A stretch of DNA of 64,000 nucleotides from Craterostigma plantagineum (taxonomy: Eukaryota > Streptophyta > Magnoliopsida > Lamiales > Linderniaceae): assembly GCA_027422505.1 (NCBI GenBank), contig JAPQWV010000742.1:184839-248838 (forward strand). The letters run 5' to 3'. Positions within the stretch are counted from its first letter, which is position 1. Each line of letters begins with the position of its first letter. Under the pieces are notes generated by a model, which was not told where the DNA came from, ran no database searches, and saw nothing but the letters and a program-made list of their open reading frames with translations. Positions 10,172 to 19,938 of this stretch are shown piece by piece. The position numbers and the translations under genes are program-made.

Positions 10172-12733
10172 TGTAATACCCGGGTCCCGCAAGTAAGCCG
10201 GCCAATAAACTTGCATGCATATTATGTGCTTATATGATTGCACATTTGATATCTATTTAATTATGTGCATATCTGATATTTAACATTATGTGTAAGTTAC
10301 ATATGGAAGTAGAGGAAATTCGAGATGAGTATGAGATGGTGAATTTGCGAGTTAGGAAAGTTTGGTTATCATGAGTTCGTGGAATGGGTTCGCAAATTGA
10401 AAGGAATTAGAACCTTGCATGGTTTGAAATTCGAACTAGGGGGGATTTAGTTTCACGAATTGAGAAAATTATGAGCATGTGAAGTATACTTCGCGAATTA
10501 TAAGGATTCGTGAAGTGTGGAAGTGCAAAGTGTTTTTACGAATTGAACTTTGAACCTTTGAAGTTAGAAAATATTATAATAATAAACTAATTATAATTAA
10601 GTAGGAAAGACAAGTGTGAGACAATGCTTTTCGGATTAGGTAAATATCAACGTTGGGTTTTGTCCTTTGTTGTCTAAAGCACTAATGGAGAAGTAAGATT
10701 AATCATTTATTCAATCATAAGAAAAATAAATCTAGAGAGAAGACTAAGAACTCAAACTGTAGAGGTTGAATTTAAGCGTGGAGAGGTATATCTTTCTTAC
10801 TTTCATCTTTACGTTTTATTTTGATTTAGTATGTTTAAGTGTGTTAGATACGAGAGGCTAGATCCGTGTAAGTTTTATAAAGGTTTTTAATTTTTGAAGG
10901 TTCAAAGGTTCAAATGTGATTTGAAGTTTTAAAGAAGTTCGTTGTTTTCTTGAGAAAAATAAATGTTAATCGAAGGTTTTCAGATTTTAAGTATTAAATA
11001 GTGTTTTTGGTGATGATGGGGTCGTGAAATATGAGTTTCACGAACTCTAGTTCGCGAATTGTAAGTAGTTTGCGAATTGGGAGTTAATAACTTAAATGAG
11101 TTCGCGGGTCGTGTTCGCGAATCGAGATTTGCGAATTGAGACAATTTTACAAAGTATGTCAGTTCGCGAATTATATGTAAGGCAAAGTAGACTTCGCGAA
11201 CTGTATATATATAGGTTTGCGAATCCATGAGACTTTGCGAACTTGAGGTGTGCGAATTAGTTGTGCAGGTTGATTCAACTTTGCGAATTGTGTGTGGGTT
11301 CGCGAATCTGTGTAACACTTCGCGAACTTGGTCAACAGTAGACTTTTGCGGGTTCATGTAATGTACTTGGCGAATTGGGTCACTTCGATTAAAACGTTTT
11401 AAGTTCTAAAAAAAAACTAACACTTTTTGAGGAAAAATATTTTTATACCATTTAATCAGAAAAATATTGTGAGTCTAATGGGCATAGTCTCTCGTAACGC
11501 ACGATCATAATTTGCCTCTCGGGGTCTTCAGGGTCAATTTACGGTATAGGCAAATGTCCTTTTTGATGGAATTTCTGAACGAAAATTTACGTAGTCAACT
11601 AATATAATATATAAACTGATTTTATTGTCTTTTCGTGGTTAAAGGACGATATTTTAGGAAACTCAACAGACTGGTTAGCGATTAGCTTAAAGACGTCAGG
11701 TAAGTGGGAATCTCACCTACAACACATAAAATGTTTTATGTGTACCTGTTTTACGTGAGTGCTTAAATGTGAGAATGTGGCTATGATTTATAACGTTAAC
11801 GTTTGATATGCTGTTACATGGTAAACATACATTGCATTATTATGTGACATGAGCAAGTGCATACACGTATGATGTGAGGATTAGTAGTATGAGTATGCAC
11901 AGAATATGATCGTCTGAGAACAAAATATGTTTGACGATATTAGTAATTGATGTCAAGTTGTAGGGGAATGATAGCTACTTCTACAAAGGCACCATGACGG
12001 AATGTAAACAGTCGAATGTATGTACCTAAATTATTTAGGTAGCGGACGAGGGTCACCTGGACGAGACACATGGCGTAAGCCAGTGTGCCAGAAAAGGCAA
12101 CCGCAATTAAAAAGGACGATCTTCAGATAGAGGGGCGACCTGGTGAATGATAAAACTGGAGATAAACCCTAGTTTATCCTAACCAGAGTGGGCCGACTAT
12201 CATATTTTATCCTAATAGGATTTGAGCTCATATTATGGGGGTGCAAGTAGTAAGTTAGCTATGGGCCCTGATAGAAATAAGAAGGAAATGAGAAAGGAAT
12301 AAGAATAATGTGAGCATGTGAGTATTAGAAAGCGCTTGCGCGGATGCCTTTGCTAGTCGACATGTGCATACATGCATAGTTCCACTTACTGAGCTTTATA
12401 GCTCATCCCATGTTTTTATGTGTTGTAGACGCAGTGAACACGGTACGTGAACCTGTGAAAGGCGAGGCTGGTCCTTCTGGAACTTCCGTGGACTTTTAAG
12501 GGTAGTGTATACATGGATGCGACCTGTGTGGCGGGTGTATGTTAATTGTGCTGTTTCTGTAAAATATGTTTGTATTATATGTAAAAATTCGAATAATAAT
12601 GGTTGTATTGTAAAATAGTAGTGCGTGGTGTGATTTGTAAAATCGAAAAAAATTCTATCGGTATTTTGTATGTAATTATATTTTATATTTTCTTTAGTCA
12701 CGTAAATAGAATTGTAATTGGCGGGGCGCCACA
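10172..12733 (+). mobile_element. solo LTR, large-LTR gypsy family (2.56 kb)
   Basis: Starts TGTAATACCCGGG, ends GGGGCGCCACA, and is flanked by the perfect 5-bp duplication TCTCG (10167-10171, 12734-12738). It lies inside the LTR of element F. It shares ends and the 'gcgcggatgcctttg...tactgagctttatagctcat' block (about 12340-12410) with the solo LTR at 1952-8474, in opposite orientation. No internal region remains. Confidence 0.85.
10360..11390. repeat. dense TTCGCGAATT motif block
   Basis: The palindromic core TTCGCGAA and one-base variants recur many times on both strands through this kilobase of the solo LTR. A 125-aa minus-strand frame here (11357-10980) is made mostly of translated motif copies and is not called as a gene. 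Confidence 0.75.
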
Positions 12734-13241
12734 TCTCGCTCTTCGCCGTCGTTCGTCTCTTATTCTCAGCCGTCGATAGCTCTCCGCTCCTTTTTATTTC
12801 AGCCGTCAAAAGCCTCGTCCCCCCGTTTTTTCGCTGTGCAAGAGCCCTTTAAATCGAATAGAAAACCACCGACCTTGAGAGATATTCACGCAATTAATTT
12901 CATCCGCGTATCTTACCATTTTGAAAATAGGTTCTCTCGGATATTTGAAAGCCTGAATTCCCGTGGGTCCTTGACTCTTTTCTTTCCTATCTTGAAACAT
13001 GCGCATAGCATATTTGGAATATACATAACAGCTTTGACCTCTTCATTGCTTGGGTACGTGTATGCACGTATTAGCCAATCCTTCCATATTTGACTTGGTC
13101 TTTAAAGCATGCCCTGATCTTTTATTGATGCTCCACGTGGTCTTCTCTTATGGTGGTATGGGCTGATTTTGGGCAATTTTCATGGGCTTGGGAGTATGAC
13201 TACGGGCCTGAGGATTTTAATGGACAAGTTTTGATAAAGCC

Positions 13242-13383
13242 CGCTTTTTGTTCTTTTTGCTCCCATGTCTACAAAATACGAAATGCAGATATAAACATAG
13301 TATATTCAATTATATTCTCATAAATATCGATCAAAAACTCATCTTTACGGGGTATAAATATAACGTAAAATCCTAACTTATCA
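13242..13383 (-). repeat. start of the 3' LTR of element F (copy 1)
   Basis: The ~142 bp from 'agcccgctttttgttc' to 'cctaacttatca' are repeated nearly exactly at 13588-13732. They are the U3 starts of the two LTRs, separated by the 204-bp internal remnant. Confidence 0.8.
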
Positions 13384-13587
13384 GCAACCCCCAAACTAGC
13401 TCCGATCGTCCTCGATCATAAAAGCGGAATAAAACTAAATCAAGTTAGGATTATAAAACATCAGTCAATGAAAAATCCTGTTTAATCTCAGAAAACGTAA
13501 AAGCATATAAAGTCAAGATAATAATCAACTAATGAACGTTCTAGTCAAAATACGAGGCATGAGGTAATAAGTCGCAATCTTATCATA

Positions 13588-13732
13588 GCCCGCTTTTTGT
13601 TCTTTTTGCTCCCATGTCTACAAAATACAAAATGCAGATATAAACATAGTATATTCAATTATATTCTCATAAATATCGATCAAAAACTCATCTTTACGGG
13701 GTATAAATATAACGTAAAATCCTAACTTACCA
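13588..13732 (-). repeat. truncated 5' LTR of element F (copy 2)
   Basis: Nearly identical to 13242-13383; it ends in CTTACCA at the duplicated target. The remaining ~1.4 kb of this LTR is missing. Confidence 0.8.
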
Positions 13733-16700
13733 GGATTATTGGCAAACTTCAGTGCTGAGAGCTTATCACAATAGATGGCAGGGACTTGACTCAAGTCAAT
13801 GCCCAATTCCCTCAACAAGCTCTTAATCCAAAGGATCTCTGCTACTGTGGAACCAAGTGCCCGGTATTCTGCCTCAGTTGAAGACCTAGAAATCGTAGCT
13901 TGTATTTTGCTTTCCATGTCAAAAGAGAGCCGCAAAGGAAGGTACAAAACCCTGTGACTGATTTTCTAGTGCGGTCCCCCAATCTGCGTCTGAAAAACCT
14001 GTCAGCTCTAAGTTAGAAGATGAACTTAACAGAATACCTTGTCGTGGAGAGGCTTTGAGGTATCTTAAAAGATGGTCTGCCATCATATGCCCTGTTCTAG
14101 GAGCTGAAATGAATTGGCTCAGTTTATGCACCGAAAATGTTATGCCAGGTCTGGTAAAAGTGAGGTAGAGTAGCCTCCCAATCAGCCTTCGATACTTGAA
14201 AGGATCATCCAATAAATTCCCATCTGCTTCTGTTATCTTACCAGATGGATTCATAGGTGTTGTTAAGGGCTTTGATCCTAAGTAGCATGTATCCTCAAGT
14301 AGTTGAAGCGTGTACTGTCTCCGTGTGAGGTATATACCAGCTGCATTTCGAGCCACATTCACTCCAAGAAAGTATCTCAACTCCCCCAAATCTTTAATTT
14401 TGAAGCTGTCTTTGAGAAGGTCTTTCACTGCCTCAATTGCTTTCTGTGATGGTCCAGCTAGTATAATATCATCTACATAGACAAGAAGGATTACCAGATC
14501 ATCTCCTCTACCCCTGAGAAACACAGTGTGATCTGATTGTAGCTGTGAGAAACCAAAACCTTTGACTGCTTCAGTAAATTTTTTGTTCCACATTCTTGAG
14601 GCTTGCTTGAGTCTATAGATGGATTTGTGCAACCTACAAACCATCTTTCTTGATCCTTTTCTATCACAGTCCCTGTAGTACCCTTGTGGTAAATCCATAT
14701 AGACTTCCTCCATTAGGTCCCATTCAAGAAGCATTGTTTACATCCATTTGTGTTAAGTTCCATCCAAGCTTGGCTGCTAGTGATAGGATGATCTTAATGG
14801 TGTTTGGCTTTGCAACAGGAGCAAAAAGTGTCCATATAGTCCACCCCTTCTCTTTGGTCATATCCCTTAGCTACCAATATAGCTTTGTAGTTTTCAACAT
14901 TCCCTTCTGAGTTAAACTTGAGCTTGAAAACCCAGCGGCTCCCAATGGATTTTGTCCCTTCTGGTAATGGCATTACTGACCATGTACCATTGCTTTCTAA
15001 GGCTTCAAACTCCTCATCCATAGCTTGCTTCCACTGGTCTAATTTTACTGTCTGGATGTAGGTCTTTGGCTCTTCTGCCATGCTGATGTTACCAATGAAA
15101 GTCTGAAATTGTCGTGAAAACTGTTGGTAAGAGAGAACCTGTTAGATAGGGTACAGGTTTTTCCCTGCTGTGATTTTGTTACAGTAGTAGTCCTGTAAGT
15201 AGCTGGGCCTTCTCATTTCTCTCCTTGATCTTCTCTGGGTAGTCTGAGGATGATCAGATTCCTATAAAGTTGCTGATGTGTCCACTGTGGGAATACTTGT
15301 CGAGATTGCCTGTTCTGTGGAGATTCCTTGTTCTAAAGGGATGCCTTCACTTTCTTATGATGTGTGGGTTTCTTCTTCATCCATTGGCTGCTGCACATAA
15401 GGGTGTGGCAGCACACATGTTGAGAATGGATCTGCTTCTGAAGAGGACTAGACAGTTTCTTGAATGGAAAATCATCTTCCTTCAATTGAATGTCCCTAGA
15501 AATAAAAACTTCCCTAGTTTTCAAGTCCACCATTTTGTAGCCTTTAACTCCATTGGGATATCCAAGGAATGCACATTCTCTTGCTCGTGCATCAAACTTC
15601 CTTCTCCCTGCAGCTAAGGTTGAACAAAAACACAAAAAACCAAAAACTCGAAGCATGCTATAATCAAATGTCTTATGGTATAACAGCTCATAAGGACTCT
15701 TGCTATCTAATGATGACTGAGGGAGTCCTATTTATCAGAAAGGCCGCAGTCAATACACAATCAGACCAGAATTCAATAGGTATAGCAGATTGAAAATAGC
15801 TACATTAAGTAAATGTTGATGCTTTCTCTCCACTATTGAATTTTGTTAAGGTGTTTGCACGCAAGATAAGTGGTGTATGATGCCATTATCTCGAAAAAGA
15901 TCAACTAGGTTGAATTCTTTTGCATTATCAGTCCTCACTACCTTAACCTTACTGTTAAACTGATTTTCTACTAGTGCCAAGAACTAGGACAAAACTGCTT
16001 TAACTTCAGACTTGAGTTTGATCAGAAAAATCCAAGTAAATCTAGTGTGATCATCTACAATGGTTACAAAATACTGGTGTCCTGAATGTGATCTAACATG
16101 GAAAGGGCCCCAAACATCATAGTGTACAAGATCAAAGGCAGAACAAGCTGTTTATTATTGTTTGGGAACACACTTCTTTCTTTGAAATTGGACAAATTTT
16201 ACAGAATGTTTCTCATCTTTCAGCATCATGCCTAATTGTGGTCCTAAGTATATCAAGCACCTTACTAGATGGATGTCCTAGTCTCTTATTCCAAAGATCT
16301 AATGACAGCTTAGACCATAAAACTGGTACAGATTTGATAGGAAAAGAAAACAGAATCATGCTTGAACAGATATAATCCTTCCACGTGGTCACCCCTGCCA
16401 ATCACTTGTTGGGATGAATCTTGTACCAAGAATCCATTAGTTCCAAAGAAAAAGGTGCAATTCATCTATTTGGTCAGGGAGCCTACTGACACTAGTTTAA
16501 AATAGAATTCTGGAATAACTAAAACATATGTGAGAATGGTAGAGTTATTCAGTCTGAATGAGCCTGCCTTTTTAACCCTAATAATTGAATTATTTGGTAA
16601 AATGACATTAGATCCCTCTATGTCATGCAGATCATAAAGTAATTTTTCACTACCACACACGTGCCTAGTTGCCCCTGATCAACCACCCTCTTGAATCTGA

Positions 16701-16945
16701 CAGCTTTGGCAGATTGAAAGAGAGACACATACTGTGGTCTTTTCTGCAGTCTGACCTGAATCTCCATGTTCTTGAGGATGACTTGAAGCTGTCTGAGCAA
16801 ACAGAAGCATCCTTTGAGTTGGTTGATCTTGACTGGTGCTGTCCTGTTTTTGCAACATCATCCACTGACACCTGATTCAGCCTTCCTCCCTTCAATCTTT
16901 GATGTTGTCTGAACCCTGGTGGGTATCCATGAACTTGGTAGCAAT
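13733..16945 (-). pseudogene. copia B pol (knuckle, protease, integrase, RT, RNase H N-half)
   Basis: Reading leftward: the Cys/His knuckle tail with HGYPPGF near 16930-16900; protease remnants with VIPEFYFKLVSV near 16500; GAG-pre-integrase LWNKRLGHPSSKVLD near 16260-16310; the integrase C-terminus with LRVFGFLCF and ECAFLGYPNGVKGYKMVDL (15656-15333); RT from WKQAMDEEFEAL (15040) through GSRWVFKLK, QGYYRDC and [11 protein letters not shown] (about 14470); and RNase H ISRSSTEAEYRALGSTVAEI (about 13880). The integrase catalytic core between 15660 and 16200 is badly eroded. Several stops and frame shifts make it non-functional as read. Confidence 0.85.
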
Positions 16946-19201
16946 ATTTTTTTTCATTGAAAAAAAAAAGAGAAAAAAAATAGAAAAAAAATATGTTATT
17001 ATTATTATTTGTTAGTCGTGAAAGATCTGAGGTAAAATGATTATCATTATTGAATATCTTCAGATTTTTATACTTGAGTTCTCACTTATAGTTTATAAGC
17101 TCGAGTATGTTTTGCAACTTTACATTAATTGATGTCTTATTCTATTGGTCGAGAGAGTAGGGGAGGAAAGCGATTTAGTGACTAACATGTTTGACTCTAT
17201 ATAGTCCACTTATCCTGTATGACACACCCTTATTACCACGAGCCCCATTACAACCTTGATAAAGATCTTTTGATTCGTGCATGAGATTCACTTCGTGAAT
17301 ATGATGTGATATATTTGCAAGTTTAGAATAATATCTTTCTATGTTGTGCATTGAGCATTTTTGTACAGATCCCGTTAAACATTTGAGTGAATTGAACGAC
17401 CCCTGTGAGAGTTGTTGAGTGATACGTGTTAGGACTCTGGATGATTTTGTGCTATGATATGATCGTGAACTATTACTTCATGTCTCATGTTTGGCTAATC
17501 ACTCATTAGGTGACGACTATATCGACTTTTGTTTATGAGAATAAACAGGATAATTCATTTAGTGACGTTGCAAAATCCTACATCGATTTAGATCCGCTTT
17601 TATGATCGAGGACAATCGAAGCTAGTTTGGGGGTTGTTGATAAGTTATGATTTTGCGTTATTTTATGCCTCGCAAACATGTGTTATCGGTCGTTACCTAT
17701 GCAATTTCTGTCGGATATTGTAGAGTTATTTTTATATTTCATATTTGACAAGTTTCTAAGCGAAATGAGCCAAAATCGAGAAGAATCGAATGGCGTAGCT
17801 AGCCGATAGGAAACAAAATCGGTTACACCGCCGGCTAGCAACGTTTAGGCCACAAAACTATGTTGAACATTTTATAATCAGATTGAAGCAAATGATGGGA
17901 CCATAAAAGAAGAAATTCATGCCACGACCAGTTCCTTTGATTTGGCCAATCATGTGGCTAAAGTTTATCAAGCTTGCACCATCATTCTAGGGACAAAAAG
18001 ACATGCACTAGTCAACACATTTGAAGGTTGTCCAAGCGTGCCCTACCCAAGGATACAATATCAAACTAAGAAGCAAAAGAAGGAATAAAGGAAGGCCACT
18101 TGTCGGACAAATAATTATATAATCAATCTCACACATGCAACAAGAAAGGAGGGCCAAAGATGCATGTATAAAGCTAAGCCTAATGCAGTAAAAGAAGGAG
18201 AGAGCTCTCGTTATTTTCCTCTGACGCATCCCATCTTCAGCTTGTGCAAAACTTGGCAGCTCACACCAAGCAGCTCTCTGATCTAAGGCAGCTCCCAAGC
18301 CAACCCGCAGCCCAGACGAAGAGCTCTCTCACGCAACGGAGATCCCGACGGAACTAGGCGTGATCAGTTCGCGTGATAGTCACGTTCGTATGTCGTATTA
18401 CGCGAAAATAGGAATGTTCACCTCTATCTTTTCATGTTTTTCGTTTATTAATATGTGTGTTTAAGTATTTGTGGTTAATGCCATATTAGGCCGGATTATG
18501 ATTTCGTATTGATGTTACTGGTATTTCGTTTAATCGTATGAGTTAAGTTACGTGCTCTATATTTGAGTTTAATGCTTGTGTATGCCTGATCAACATATGC
18601 TTGACTCTTGATTGGTTTATGAGACTGAAAAAGTAATTAGACCGGTTAGAACAATAAATATAGTGCACCACGACGTAAAACCGACCAGAGATGGAATTCG
18701 GTTTCATCCGTGTGATTTCCGAGATCTTAGGCGCTGAAAGCGTTTAAGCTCGGGAAAATTCATAAAGCCGAATGCGTGCGGGGTAACTACAGTCATATAG
18801 GAATATAGTTGATTGGTTCACTTTCGCATAGGGTTGCTAGTTACGTGAATAACGGGTAGCACGTAAGTTAGGAATTTTTACCTTAACTAGATTCATATTG
18901 GTTAAATATAGACGACCGCATGAAGACGTAGGATTAATCTGTGCCGAATATGTGCTTTAACCACGCTTGTCGTTAATTGAGAAAAAAAATCGTTATCTTT
19001 ATTTGCGCTTTTCTTGAAATCATCTTAAAAATCTAAAAAATATATATAAAAATATATATTTAAAAATCGTTTCCAGTCTAAATTAAATTTCGGGTTAATA
19101 TCTTAGAACTAATCGAGCTGTCGTCGTGAATCGATACTTGGACTTACGTCCATTTTATACTACTTGCACGACCTAGTACACTTGGAGATTACAGCGCATC
19201 A
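16946..19201 (+). mobile_element. 3' end of gypsy-like element G
   Basis: The A-rich start (about 16946-17000) is followed by ~0.6 kb of non-coding internal DNA. The polypurine tract 'gctagtttgggggttgt' is at 17621-17637 and an LTR at 17638-19201 (TGATAAGTTATG to GCGCATCA). The LTR is the same family as element F (inverted match to 9313-10170 and 12734-13383). No 5' LTR, gag or pol is present. It replaces the gag N-terminus of copia B, so it arrived with, or was followed by, a deletion. No target duplication was found. Confidence 0.65.
17638..19201 (+). repeat. 3' LTR of element G (1.56 kb)
   Basis: Begins directly after the purine tract. Its last 120 bp, including 'cttgcacgacctagtacactt', match the reverse complement of 9320-9410. 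Confidence 0.8.
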
Positions 19202-19209
19202 CCGAGATT

Positions 19210-19221
19210 CCTCTGATACCA
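19210..19221 (-). other. primer binding site, copia B
   Basis: The minus strand reads TGGTATCAGAGG, the initiator-tRNA-Met complement with a change at the last base. Confidence 0.8.
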
Positions 19222-19223
19222 TA

Positions 19224-19684
19224 TGAGATTTTAGATGCTTTGTGTGTATGAATCACAAGAACAAGAGATTTACATGGTTCAGATTCCTTATTAGAATCCT
19301 ACATCCACGATCCAAAAGAGGACTTTTATTATACTTGATGAAGATATTTACAGAGAAGATGAACAAAAAGAATACACCACTACACTGCCCCTTTTGGTAT
19401 TTAAAGAGGATGACTCGCGCTCAATATCAAATCAGTCGTTATAACTGATTCTCAGCTTTAAGGAGAAATCGCCACTCGCAATGACAACTTAATAAGTGCC
19501 TCAATGGGAGATCGTCGCTGGTGCTGCGACTTAGTAAGTGGTGATATGTTCGTTCCAACCGAACCGCATTTTTTATGTGCATCTTTATTATCCACGTTTC
19601 TTGCATATTCATCGAGTTGAGAATGAGGCCAACTCTGTTTCTTCATCTGTTCTTGCATGTCATTTTTCTTCATATGCTTCAATA
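19224..19684 (-). repeat. 5' LTR of copia B
   Basis: 461 bp. In element orientation it starts TATTGAAGCATATG (terminal TG mutated to TA) and ends next to the PBS. The flank at 19685 begins GGCTT. Confidence 0.8.
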
Positions 19685-19845
19685 GGCTTGGTAACGCTTA
19701 GGCAAGGTCTCGGGTTTGAATCGTTGTGTATGCAGCAACCCCCTTTGGGAGTCTCACCTGCCGTTACCAGGTACGCGACGCGGGGCGAACCGGATTAGTC
19801 GCGGCAACCCGGAACCGGTCGGGTAGCCGGAAAAAAAATCCTTTC
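19685..19845 (+). mobile_element. possible 5'-truncated tRNA-derived SINE
   Basis: The stretch contains 'tctcgggtttgaatcg', which resembles a pol III B box as found in plant SINEs. A GC-rich body and an A-run ('gccggaaaaaaaatcc', ending about 19845) follow. An A box would lie upstream, where copia B ends at 19684, so the SINE may have been cut by that insertion or deletion. No target duplication was found. Confidence 0.4.
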
Positions 19846-19938
19846 TTCTTCTATGATAAATGGTCCATCCTCCATGGAAATGCACCGAAAATTATTACAC
19901 ATCAAGTATTATTACAACACCATCAACTATCAAGATTC

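Larger units (their letters stand above)
9313..13732 (-). mobile_element. gypsy-like LTR element F, internally deleted
   Basis: It is inserted in the RNase H of copia B. In element orientation it starts TGGTAAGTTAGG (13732) and ends GCGTGTCA (9313). The flanks repeat GGATTAT (9306-9312 and 13733-13739), extendable to 9 bp if the ends are shifted. The 3' LTR is 9313-13383, about 1.5 kb after removing the nested solo LTR. A 204-bp internal tail with the purine tract 'gctagtttgggggttg' (minus) follows, then only ~145 bp of the 5' LTR (13588-13732). gag and pol are gone. LTR and tract match element G at 17580-19201. Confidence 0.75.
8964..19684 (-). mobile_element. Ty1/copia retrotransposon B, split by two gypsy-like elements
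   Basis: On the minus strand the order is 5' LTR 19224-19684, PBS 19210-19221, [gypsy insert 16946-19201], knuckle, protease, integrase, RT, first half of RNase H, [gypsy insert 9313-13732], second half of RNase H, polypurine tract and a truncated 3' LTR 8964-9084. It is the same family as copia A. The 3' LTR keeps only its first ~121 bp; the rest has been replaced by an unrelated LTR end. The original gag N-terminus is missing. Confidence 0.85.

Noticed and set aside
10980..11357. 125-residue minus-strand frame as a gene
   Set aside because: It is composed of translated TTCGCGAATT motif copies inside a solo LTR.
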